DNA of 64,000 nt, from the NCBI RefSeq assembly GCF_000011065.1, contig NC_004663.1, positions 2,294,001 through 2,358,000 of the forward strand. The letters are read 5' to 3'. The notes beneath the pieces were generated by a model, which searched no databases, was not told the DNA's origin, and saw nothing but the letters and a program-made list of their open reading frames with translations. The first letter of the stretch is position 1. Every line of letters begins with the position of its first letter. Source of the DNA: Bacteroides thetaiotaomicron VPI-5482 (GTDB lineage: Bacteria > Bacteroidota > Bacteroidia > Bacteroidales > Bacteroidaceae). Of this stretch, positions 18,548 to 26,245 are shown piece after piece. A program made the translations under genes and the position numbers.

Positions 18548-19228
18548 TTAGTCTCTTCTGCCCATAGCAATCATAATGTAATAGATCAGCGTAGCCAATG
18601 AACCCAGTGCAGCAACTACATAGGTGTATGCAGCAGAGCGAAGAGCGTCTTCGGCTTGCGTATGATTGTATGAATTAGTAATGCCGGATGAACTCAGCCA
18701 CACAAGCGCGCGCTTACTTGCATTGATTTCCACCGGCAAGGTGATAAAGCTGAACAAAGTAGTGGTAGCAAACAGAATGATACCGATCCACAATAATTGC
18801 GGGAAGGAGTTGAACAGCAGAATACCGCCCAGCAATACCCAAGTCATGATAGAGGACGAAAAATTCACTACCGGCACCAAGGCGCTGCGCATTTTCAACG
18901 GAGCATACATACGTGCATGCTGAACAGCGTGTCCACATTCGTGTGCCGCTACGGCAGCCGCCATGATACTATTACTTTCGTATACACCTTCACTCAGATT
19001 CACTGTTTTGTTAGCAGGATTGTAGTGGTCGGTCAGCTGACCGGGTGTATGAGTTACTTGTACATCGTAAATTCCATTGTCGTGCAGCATCTTCAGAGCT
19101 ACGTCGCGTCCTGTCATACCGTTTCCTGTCGGAATTTTGGAATACTTCTTGAATTTGTTCTGCAAATTCATCTGTACCAACCAACTTGCTACGGCAATAC
19201 CAATAAATAATACCCAATAAGACATCAT
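18548..19228 (-). CDS. Membrane zinc metallopeptidase, YugP-like
   Basis: This 226-residue integral membrane protein carries the gluzincin-type motif HECGH in AAHECGHAVQHA at about residue 115, the expected zinc site. An N-terminal helix (MMSYWVLFIGIAVASWLVQ) is followed by a soluble segment with GMTGRDVA and a cluster of helices after the active site (FSSSIMTWVLLGGILLFNSF and others). This layout is that of the YugP/DUF zinc peptidase family, whose substrates are unknown. It is a single-gene unit with its own terminator. Confidence 0.88.
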   Translation of the reverse strand: MMSYWVLFIGIAVASWLVQMNLQNKFKKYSKIPTGNGMTGRDVALKMLHDNGIYDVQVTHTPGQLTDHYNPANKTVNLSEGVYESNSIMAAAVAAHECGHAVQHARMYAPLKMRSALVPVVNFSSSIMTWVLLGGILLFNSFPQLLWIGIILFATTTLFSFITLPVEINASKRALVWLSSSGITNSYNHTQAEDALRSAAYTYVVAALGSLATLIYYIMIAMGRRD

Positions 19229-19278
19229 ATACTTTTCATTTTAATTATTACTCTATATCTATATAAACAAATTGTTTG

Positions 19279-19320
19279 CCAAAAATAAAGGGAAACTACG
19301 TATGTAACGATAGTTTCCCT
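19279..19320 (-). terminator. Terminator after the GH29 fucosidase gene
   Basis: AGGGAAACTA (19289-19298) pairs with TAGTTTCCCT (19311-19320). The minus-strand continuation is TTTATTTTTGG. Confidence 0.85.
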
Positions 19321-19347
19321 ATGCTTTTATGAAGAATTAGCTAAAAA

Positions 19348-20664
19348 TTAGTCAATTGTAAGTTCTACAACGTAATCAATATCTTTTGGTATCTCTGTAA
19401 ACTCCAGCAACACGCCTTCTTTATTTTTAGTGAATCGGACAGGTGTGCCGTTCTTAAACAGTACTGCCTTCTTCACCTTCTTATCTGCCAAAGGCAGGAA
19501 CAGGGCTTTATCCTGCAAATTCAGAATATGCACATACAGCTTGTTTCCTTTCTGCGTCGTCACTCCCCAATCATGCGGAGCAACCGCACCGCCACGGGTT
19601 CCATAAATCGTTTCACCATATTGATTCATCCACTCTCCCATTTCTTTCAACCGCTGTACGGCTACTTCCGGAAGCTCTCCGTCGGGCTGAGGGCCGATAT
19701 TCATCAACAGGTTCGCATTCTTTCCGGCTGCCTTTACCAGATAATGAATCAGTGTCTTCGTTGATTTATAATTCTGATCCGTAATCTTATATCCCCACAT
19801 ACCATTCATCGTTTCGCAGGTTTCCAAGGGCAGGTGACTTACACTTTGTCCGGAAAGTCCTGCGGTATTTTCTCCGGGCAGGTCACGTTCGAATATCTGA
19901 ATGTCTTCACCGGCAAAAGGAGTCTGATGATGGTTATTTCCTATCAGGCAGCCCGGCTGTAGTTTATGGATCATGGCATATTGTTCCGGCAATTCCCAGT
20001 TAAAGCCGGGGTTTCCATCCTGATCCCACCATCCGTCAAACCAAATGGCTCCTACCGGACCATAATTAGTCAGCAGTTCCGTCAACTGATTGTTCATGAA
20101 CTGATAATAGCTTTTCCAGTCTCCTTGCGGATTCGAACGTCCTGTACCCCGTCCTGTACGTCCCCAAGGATAATCTTCCCGCGTCCAGTCAAGATGAGAA
20201 TAATAGAAATGAAGTTTGATTCCCTGTTTGCTACAGGCTGCTGCCAGCTCCTTGATGATATCCCGCTTAAAGGGAGTTGCCTTCACGATATTGAAGTCCG
20301 AATATTGGGTATCGAACATGGAGAAGCCGTCATGATGGCGGGAAGTCAGACAGATATATTTAGCTCCCGATGCTTTGATGGCAGCCACCCACTTATCCGC
20401 ATCAAACTTGGAGGGATAGAAACCGCCTGCCAGTTTGGCATACTCTTTATAATTCAGATTATTATTTGTCATAGTCCACTCACCGGTGGCAAGCATGGCA
20501 TACAGTCCCCAATGAAGGAAAATACCGAATTTATTATCCTGAAATTCTTCACGGGCTTTGAGGTTTTCTTCACCAGGCTGGTAAGAAGACTGTGCGTGGA
20601 GCCGGGAGGAGATTCCCAGACTCATACCTACTAATAATAGGAAAGTGATGAAATGTGTTTTCAT
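19348..20664 (-). CDS. Exported alpha-L-fucosidase, GH29
   Basis: This enzyme should remove terminal fucose from glycans in the periplasm or at the surface. The 438-residue product begins with a signal peptide ending near RLHAQ. GH29 features are FGIFLHWGLYA (about residue 46), the substrate-binding TSRHHDGF (His110-His111), FYYSHLDW and the nucleophile Asp210 in IWFDGWW. A beta-sandwich C-terminal domain is present from about residue 350. The short total length and the lack of extra modules are usual for Bacteroides GH29. No SusC/D genes are beside it, so it is an orphan enzyme outside a locus. Confidence 0.92.
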   Translation of the reverse strand: MKTHFITFLLLVGMSLGISSRLHAQSSYQPGEENLKAREEFQDNKFGIFLHWGLYAMLATGEWTMTNNNLNYKEYAKLAGGFYPSKFDADKWVAAIKASGAKYICLTSRHHDGFSMFDTQYSDFNIVKATPFKRDIIKELAAACSKQGIKLHFYYSHLDWTREDYPWGRTGRGTGRSNPQGDWKSYYQFMNNQLTELLTNYGPVGAIWFDGWWDQDGNPGFNWELPEQYAMIHKLQPGCLIGNNHHQTPFAGEDIQIFERDLPGENTAGLSGQSVSHLPLETCETMNGMWGYKITDQNYKSTKTLIHYLVKAAGKNANLLMNIGPQPDGELPEVAVQRLKEMGEWMNQYGETIYGTRGGAVAPHDWGVTTQKGNKLYVHILNLQDKALFLPLADKKVKKAVLFKNGTPVRFTKNKEGVLLEFTEIPKDIDYVVELTID

Positions 20665-20698
20665 AATGCGTTATAGTTAATATTGGGGGTAAAGAGAA

Positions 20699-20733
20699 AA
20701 CAAAAAGGCGGAGTCATTTCCATTTCTCCGCCT
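20699..20733 (-). terminator. Terminator of the fur-purA operon
   Basis: AGGCGGAG (20706-20713) pairs with CTCCGCCT (20726-20733). On the minus strand TTTTTGTTTTC follows. It lies 49 bases after the purA stop. Confidence 0.88.
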
Positions 20734-20781
20734 CTCATTAAGTTATAGAACAAAGTTATTCTAGGAATAGAATAACATTTC

Positions 20782-22053
20782 TTATTCTTCAGTATAACGT
20801 TCGATTGTCTGGGCTCTGTCCGGTCCGACAGATACAATCTTGATTTCCACACCAAGTTGTTCTTCCAGGAAAGTCAGATAAGCATTGAATTCTTCCGGGA
20901 ATTCATCTTCGCTCTGCATCTTTGTCATATCTGTCTTCCAGCCCGGCAGTTCTGCATATACAGGCTCCACACCTTCAGTGATATCATATGGGAAATAATC
21001 AATTTCCTCGCCATCTACCTTATAAGCAACACAAGCCTTGATGGTATCGAATGTATCGAGCACGTCGCTCTTCATCATGATCAGTTTGGTAACACCGTTT
21101 ATCATAACGGAATATTTCAGAGCTACCAGGTCAATCCATCCGCAACGGCGTTTACGTCCTGTTACAGAGCCGAATTCATGTCCCAATGTACACATCTTGT
21201 CACCAGTCTCGTCGAACAGTTCTGTCGGGAACGGACCGGCACCTACACGAGTACAGTATGCCTTGAAGATACCGAACACTTCGCCAATACGGTTCGGAGC
21301 TACTCCCAGACCGGTGCAGGCACCTGCACAAACCGTATTGGAAGAAGTAACAAACGGATACGAACCGAAATCGATATCAAGCATCGTTCCCTGAGCACCT
21401 TCGCAAAGAACGCTCTTGCCGTCTTTCAGATAATTGTTAACCTCATGCTCACTGTCTACAAAATGGAACTGTTTCAGATATTCGATACCTTCCATCCATG
21501 CTTTTTCCAGTTCTGTGAGGTCATATTCGTAGTTCAGACTCTTCAGTATTTGTTCGTGACGAGCTTTCGCCGCACCGTATTTCTGTTCGAAATTATGAAG
21601 GATATCACCTACACGAACACCGTTACGGCTAACTTTATCCGTATAAGTAGGGCCAATGCCTTTACCGGTTGTTCCTACTTTCGCATCTCCCTTGGCTGCT
21701 TCGTAAGCAGCGTCCAGTATGCGGTGTGTCGGAAGGATGAGATGAGCTTTCTTAGAAATGTGCAAACGCTCTTTCAATGGGTGTCCCGATGCTTCGAGTG
21801 CCTCAGCTTCCGCTTTGAACAATGCCGGATCGAGCACTACACCGTTACCGATAATATTTACCTTATCTCCCTGAAAAATACCGGAAGGAATAGAACGAAG
21901 TACATACTTCTGTCCTTCGAACTCAAGTGTATGACCGGCATTCGGACCGCCCTGAAAACGAGCGACCACATCGTACTTAGGTGTTAATACGTCGACTACT
22001 TTGCCTTTACCTTCGTCGCCCCATTGTAATCCTAATAGAACATCTACTTTCAT
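20782..22053 (-). CDS. purA: Adenylosuccinate synthetase
   Basis: PurA joins IMP and aspartate using GTP in the first committed step of AMP synthesis. The 423-residue product starts MKVDVLLGLQWGDEGKGKVV, the GTP-binding signature. It also has GPNAGHTLE with the catalytic His, and GKGIGPTYTDK. The length is typical. Its ATG overlaps the stop of the upstream Fur-family gene by four bases (ATGA), so the two are translationally coupled. A strong terminator follows. Confidence 0.98.
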   Translation of the reverse strand: MKVDVLLGLQWGDEGKGKVVDVLTPKYDVVARFQGGPNAGHTLEFEGQKYVLRSIPSGIFQGDKVNIIGNGVVLDPALFKAEAEALEASGHPLKERLHISKKAHLILPTHRILDAAYEAAKGDAKVGTTGKGIGPTYTDKVSRNGVRVGDILHNFEQKYGAAKARHEQILKSLNYEYDLTELEKAWMEGIEYLKQFHFVDSEHEVNNYLKDGKSVLCEGAQGTMLDIDFGSYPFVTSSNTVCAGACTGLGVAPNRIGEVFGIFKAYCTRVGAGPFPTELFDETGDKMCTLGHEFGSVTGRKRRCGWIDLVALKYSVMINGVTKLIMMKSDVLDTFDTIKACVAYKVDGEEIDYFPYDITEGVEPVYAELPGWKTDMTKMQSEDEFPEEFNAYLTFLEEQLGVEIKIVSVGPDRAQTIERYTEE

Positions 22054-22547
22054 TTTTCTTTTTTATTGTTGTTACTGACTTTTTTCCGTTTATTAGCTCT
22101 GTCGCACTTGCTGCACAATCCATATATATATAAGGAGTAATGCGAAAGTTGAAAGCGGCTTAATTTTGTATTTTCGATGGCATGCTGCAATTCCTCGTTC
22201 TGAAACTCAGTCACTTTACCACATTGAGTACATATCTGATGATGATGCGTCTCGCGATTGTATGATTTTTCGTATTGGGAGGAAGTGCCGAACTGATGCT
22301 TGATGATCAGCCGTGCATTGATCAGCAGAATGATAGTATTATAAAGAGTCGCCCGGCTCACCCGGAAATTCTCCTGATCCATCATCCGTGAATAGAGCAT
22401 ATCGATATCGAAGTGTCCGTCGATGGAATAGATAGTTTCGAGTATGGCGTAACGTTCGGGAGTCTTCCGATGCCCGTTCGCCGTGAGATATTCTGTGAAT
22501 ATCTGCCTTACTGTATCTTTCACATTTTGAGTTTCCATCATCAGCAC
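22050..22547 (-). CDS. Fur/PerR-family transcriptional regulator
   Basis: This is a metal- or peroxide-responsive DNA-binding repressor of the Fur family, about 165 residues. The N-terminal winged helix spans about residues 15-90 (RKTPERYAILETIY, FRVSRATLYNTIILL). The metal-binding part has ETHHHQICTQCGK and a second CSKC near the C-terminus, forming the usual two-CxxC zinc site. The first codons read MLMMETQ, and starts at 22541 or 22538 are equally possible. It overlaps purA by four bases, an unusual pairing. TTTG-18-TAACTTTG at 22562-22591 is its promoter. Whether it senses iron or peroxide is not clear from sequence. Confidence 0.9.
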   Translation of the reverse strand: MLMMETQNVKDTVRQIFTEYLTANGHRKTPERYAILETIYSIDGHFDIDMLYSRMMDQENFRVSRATLYNTIILLINARLIIKHQFGTSSQYEKSYNRETHHHQICTQCGKVTEFQNEELQHAIENTKLSRFQLSHYSLYIYGLCSKCDRANKRKKVSNNNKKEK

Positions 22548-22561
22548 AAAATTAGCGCGAA

Positions 22562-22591
22562 CAAAGTTAAGCCTTTTTTGTGGAAAGCAAA
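22562..22591 (-). promoter_or_regulatory. Promoter of the fur-purA operon
   Basis: On the minus strand TTTG (22588-22591) and TAACTTTG (22562-22569) are 18 bases apart, close to the Bacteroides consensus. The start codon follows about 15-25 bases after the -7 box. Confidence 0.65.
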
Positions 22592-22603
22592 AGAATTTCT
22601 GAG

Positions 22604-22712
22604 AAATAAGTAATAAGTAATAGGTAATAGGTAATAACCGTAGTTACTTAAAATTCCATCCGGCGAATGCCCGCATGGTATTACCTATTACTTATTACCT
22701 ATTACTTATTCT
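22604..22712. repeat. Inverted 7-mer repeat hairpin
   Basis: Tandem 7-mers TAATAAG and TAATAGG (22604-22636) face an inverted run of the same words (22678-22712) around a 41-base unique centre with its own G+C-rich core. The two arms can form a long imperfect stem. The right arm reaches the last codons of the AlkD-like gene at 22702, so the element sits between that gene and the fur promoter and may act as a terminator. Confidence 0.7.
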
Positions 22713-23373
22713 CCACTTCTTCTTTTACCATATTATAGAGCATCTGCTCCGCTTCCACTGTGGAATCTGCCATTCCTTCAACCATCCGGCAAACACGGAA
22801 AGCGTGTTCTTCGTTATGCTGCATATACTTACGGATAGCCAGAAGAGCTGCATTCCGCACATGATAGCTTTCTGAATGAACAGCGCAAAGTGCCTGATCG
22901 AGCAATTCGCCGGAGGCTCTTTCTGTCATATCTCCCTTTTTCATCAAAAGACGGGCAGCCGTCAGGAAACCGCAAGTCTGCACATATTCCTGTTCATCAG
23001 CCATCCAATGAAAAGATTTAGCAGGGGCATACGGCAAATGCTGGAAAAGATTCATACAGGTCAGTTCCGCAATCTCTATGTTACGGATACTTTCTACCCA
23101 GATATCAGCTATTTCGGGATAAAAGGTATCCACAGGCTGCAACATGGCTGCCATGATTTTGCATTCGCGAATGTCTTCTTTCCACAATGCCTGCGCCAGG
23201 TCATGGTTCTTTTCATACCCTTCGGCAATCATCTTTATGCGGGGGATTTCGACTCCGAAATTGAGTTTGTATACCAATCCCTTCTCACGCATACTTTGGG
23301 ACACAGCCCCGTTCATAGAGAGACGGAGCTGTGTTTTGATATCCTTCAGTTGTTCTTTTATATCCATTTTCAA
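22702..23373 (-). CDS. AlkD-like DNA alkylation repair protein
   Basis: This 223-residue all-helical protein resembles the HEAT-repeat DNA glycosylases of the AlkC/AlkD superfamily, which remove alkylated bases. Features include the N-terminal RLSMNGAVSQSMREKG, FGVEIPRIKMIAEGY, and successive helical repeats through HVRNAALLAIRKYMQHNEEH. The family's catalytic Asp and Trp positions cannot be assigned safely by eye. It starts two bases after the dipeptidyl peptidase III stop, so it is co-transcribed with that gene. Some relatives are non-catalytic, so the repair role is family-based. Confidence 0.72.
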   Translation of the reverse strand: MKMDIKEQLKDIKTQLRLSMNGAVSQSMREKGLVYKLNFGVEIPRIKMIAEGYEKNHDLAQALWKEDIRECKIMAAMLQPVDTFYPEIADIWVESIRNIEIAELTCMNLFQHLPYAPAKSFHWMADEQEYVQTCGFLTAARLLMKKGDMTERASGELLDQALCAVHSESYHVRNAALLAIRKYMQHNEEHAFRVCRMVEGMADSTVEAEQMLYNMVKEEVENK

Positions 23374-23375
23374 TA

Positions 23376-25424
23376 TTAATTATTTACGGAAGGCAACGGA
23401 GAATAATCTTTGCTGTAGCGCAACATTTGTTCTACATAGTCTTCATTATAAGACACGGTAACGTCCGTGATATTTCCATCCTTGTCAGTCACCAGTTCAT
23501 AAACCGGATTTATAAAACCTTTGTAAGGAGCCAGATTCAGTTTCTTATAGCGTGCCAACACTTCGGCGTGCAAAGCAGGATCAACCTTCACGGCATAATT
23601 TTCGACCAATGTACGGGCACCCTCAAAATCACCGGTCGATTTGATTCGCTGGATTTCAGCCAGCAGTTCACCAAACAACTGACGGACTTTCTCATAATCA
23701 TTGACTACAACATAGGTCTTTCCATCCTTCTTCACCATTTCGACCACTTTGTCAGGAGCACCTTTCTCAAATACCCAGCGGGCAATCAGCTGGCGGTTGC
23801 GCATATGAGCTTCTTCGATATTATTTCCCGGTTCGATACGTACAAGCTGAGTCATCAGACCGTTCATCAGGAAAGTATAATATTCAGCTTTATAAGCCTC
23901 CGCATCCGGAACAAGTTTCAGTTCCACCAGTTTCGGGTCGGCCACATAATACAATCCGAACAGGTCGGCACGTGCTTCTTCTATAGTGGAACCATACGCT
24001 TTCAAAGCGTCAGGGTCTACTCCCGGAAGCAATTTGCCCGAACCATGTCCCAGACATTCATGTAAGTCTGTATGAAGTTCACCTGTCAGGTCGCCATATT
24101 GGTCGATCCGCTGTCTCTCTTCGTCATTGCAGACAAACTCTTCATTGAATCCGTTACCGTGGGCAGCTTTATTATAAGCATCTGTGATATTGCCGATAGT
24201 AACTGACTTAGAGCCGTGATGGGCACGAATCCAGTTAGCGTTCGGAAGATTGATACCGATGGCAGTTGCAGGATATAAGTCGCCGGCAAGAATAGCGGCA
24301 GTGATCACCTTGGCAGATACCCCTTTTACCTTTTCCTTTTTGAAAGATTTATCAACCGGCGAATGATCTTCGAACCATTGCGCATTGCTGCTGATAATCT
24401 CTGTGCGGTGCGTAGCATCCAAGTCTTTGAAGTTGACCAGTGATTCCCAGCTGGCTTTCACTCCCAGCGGATCGCCGTAACTTTCTGTAAAGCCATTAAC
24501 GAAGTCAATTCTTGAATCAAGGTCTTTCACCCAAAGGATAGCATATTCATCGAAGTCTTTCAGGCTGCCTGTTTCGTAAAATTGAATCAGTTTGCTGATC
24601 ACAGCTTTCTGTGCATCATTTTCGGCAACAGTTTCCGCTTTCTTCAACCAGTACACAATCTTTTCAATCGCTTGAGTATAAAGTCCGCCTACCTTCCAGA
24701 CTTTTTCCTGTATTTTCCCATCTTCTTTCACTAATCGGCTGTTGAGTCCGTAAGAAACCGGAGTTTCATCTTTTGGGTCTTTCATTGCTCCGTAGAAGCT
24801 TTCCGCTTCCTGCTGAGTGACTCCGTCGTAATAATTGCAGGCAGAAGTCAGCACCAAGTCTTCACCGTCCGCCTGATTTACACGCTTTGCCAGGATAGCC
24901 GGATCAAACATAACCGGGAAGAGCTCATCACAGAGTTGTTCGGCAGTCTGTCCTTCTGATAACGGAAGTAATTGGGCGTCCGTTCCGAGCACTGCCTGTT
25001 TCAAGAAGTCCTGCGAGAAACCGGGCACAAACTTTTCCATGCCGTAATGATGATGAATACCATTGGAGAACCATACCCGTTTGAGGTACACTTCCATATT
25101 TTTGAAGTCGGGAGCCGACTTGTCTCCTTTATAATTGGTGTAAACGGCTTCGAGCATCCGACGGATTCTCAGGTTATACTTTCCGTTCTGATCAAACAGG
25201 ATGTCGCGTCCTTCCAGCGCAGCCTGAGTCAGGTAATAAACCAGTTCTTTCTGTTTCAGCGTCAAGGTTTCGAATTCGGGAACCTTGTACCGCAATATTT
25301 GTAAGTCTGCAAATTGTTCCACTGTATAATCAAATTTATCTGCCTCGGCAGTTGTTGTTTTGGCCCCACCGCAGGATGCAAGGATCGTAGCGGTAACTGC
25401 CATCGAAATAAAATGTTTTTTCAT
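23376..25424 (-). CDS. Dipeptidyl peptidase III (M49), lipoprotein
   Basis: This metallopeptidase removes N-terminal dipeptides. The 682-residue product has the zinc motif HECLGH at residues 455-460 and EEARAD at 482-487, the two M49 signatures. The N-terminus (MKKHFISMAVTATILASCGG) is a lipoprotein signal with lipidated Cys18. A dipeptidyl peptidase III with HECLGH is a characterised enzyme of B. thetaiotaomicron. The gene is followed directly by the AlkD-like gene. A terminator of the upstream regulator leaves under 30 bases before its ATG, so its promoter must overlap that hairpin or it depends on read-through. Confidence 0.95.
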   Translation of the reverse strand: MKKHFISMAVTATILASCGGAKTTTAEADKFDYTVEQFADLQILRYKVPEFETLTLKQKELVYYLTQAALEGRDILFDQNGKYNLRIRRMLEAVYTNYKGDKSAPDFKNMEVYLKRVWFSNGIHHHYGMEKFVPGFSQDFLKQAVLGTDAQLLPLSEGQTAEQLCDELFPVMFDPAILAKRVNQADGEDLVLTSACNYYDGVTQQEAESFYGAMKDPKDETPVSYGLNSRLVKEDGKIQEKVWKVGGLYTQAIEKIVYWLKKAETVAENDAQKAVISKLIQFYETGSLKDFDEYAILWVKDLDSRIDFVNGFTESYGDPLGVKASWESLVNFKDLDATHRTEIISSNAQWFEDHSPVDKSFKKEKVKGVSAKVITAAILAGDLYPATAIGINLPNANWIRAHHGSKSVTIGNITDAYNKAAHGNGFNEEFVCNDEERQRIDQYGDLTGELHTDLHECLGHGSGKLLPGVDPDALKAYGSTIEEARADLFGLYYVADPKLVELKLVPDAEAYKAEYYTFLMNGLMTQLVRIEPGNNIEEAHMRNRQLIARWVFEKGAPDKVVEMVKKDGKTYVVVNDYEKVRQLFGELLAEIQRIKSTGDFEGARTLVENYAVKVDPALHAEVLARYKKLNLAPYKGFINPVYELVTDKDGNITDVTVSYNEDYVEQMLRYSKDYSPLPSVNN

Positions 25425-25442
25425 AATTACTGATATTGATTA

Positions 25443-25497
25443 ATTAAATAAGAAAAGGAATTATCCCCGAACTTTTCATTCAGAGGTAATTCCTTTT
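25443..25497 (-). terminator. Terminator of the AraC-type regulator gene
   Basis: AAAAGGAATTA (25453-25463) pairs perfectly with TAATTCCTTTT (25487-25497). On the minus strand CTTATTT follows. Confidence 0.8.
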
Positions 25498-25518
25498 GGT
25501 CAGTATCGGAAAACGCAA

Positions 25519-25983
25519 TTACTTCTTACTTTCAGCGTGTTTCTTGCGATATCCGTTAGGAGTTTCACCTACGTTCTTGTAAAATGCAGCGTAAAAAGAT
25601 TGACGATTTGCAAAGCCAACCATTGCACTGATTTCTTCCACATTCTTGTCGGCATAACGCTTGTCTGTCAACAAATGCAGAGCGTCTTTCACTCTGTACT
25701 CATTCAACAAACAAGAGTAGTTCATACCAAAACGAGAATTCACTACTGCAGAAAGGTAGCGAGTATTGGTCTTCAACTCTTTAGCCAAATCTTTAGCTGA
25801 ATAGTCAGGATCTTTATACTTCTTCTGAACTACTACAATGTTCAGAATCTTGTCATACAACTCGTCTGCCAGTTCCGGTCTGATTAATGACCGATATGCA
25901 GCCTTCTTTTCTTTCTTTTCCCTCAAATTGTAGGGACGTTTCTTTGGAGCTTCCTCCGCTTTTTTGTTCTCTAAATCACTCAT
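25519..25983 (-). CDS. Small AraC-type helix-turn-helix regulator
   Basis: This 154-residue protein consists of a charged N-terminus (KKAEEAPKKRPYNLREKKEKK) and an AraC-type DNA-binding domain. The first helix-turn-helix is around YSAKDLAKELKTNTRYLSAV and the second around VEEISAMVGFANRQSFYAAF, closing with GETPNGYRKKH. It has no ligand-binding or receiver domain, so any signal must act through expression or partners. The target genes are unknown. It stands alone between dipeptidyl peptidase III and recQ. Confidence 0.88.
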   Translation of the reverse strand: MSDLENKKAEEAPKKRPYNLREKKEKKAAYRSLIRPELADELYDKILNIVVVQKKYKDPDYSAKDLAKELKTNTRYLSAVVNSRFGMNYSCLLNEYRVKDALHLLTDKRYADKNVEEISAMVGFANRQSFYAAFYKNVGETPNGYRKKHAESKK

Positions 25984-26220
25984 TGAATTAACTGGTTAGG
26001 GTTTGTTTATTTGTTATTAATTGCTCATTCGCAACGTTACATGTTACAAATGTCTTACTTTTTTTTTAAACACACAATTATTTTGTGCATTTTTTTCTAA
26101 TAAAACAATCAAAAACCTTGAAAAAGAGGAATTAAGGGTGAATAATAAGAAACTTTAACTCTTGGGGCATTAAAATCAAAACAGAAATCGAGACATGATA
26201 AAGATTGCTAAAGAAAAGCG

Positions 26221-26228
26221 TACCTTTG
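26221..26228 (+). promoter_or_regulatory. -7 promoter element of recQ
   Basis: TACCTTTG matches TAnnTTTG 17 bases ahead of the ATG at 26246. It lies inside the longer open frame from 26195, which argues for the downstream start. Confidence 0.55.
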
Positions 26229-26245
26229 CCACAAAGTTTAAACAA

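Noticed and set aside
20857..21987. 376-codon open frame antisense to purA
   Set aside because: It is a shadow of a well-supported gene; the product is Cys/Phe/Ile-rich without motifs and has no promoter.
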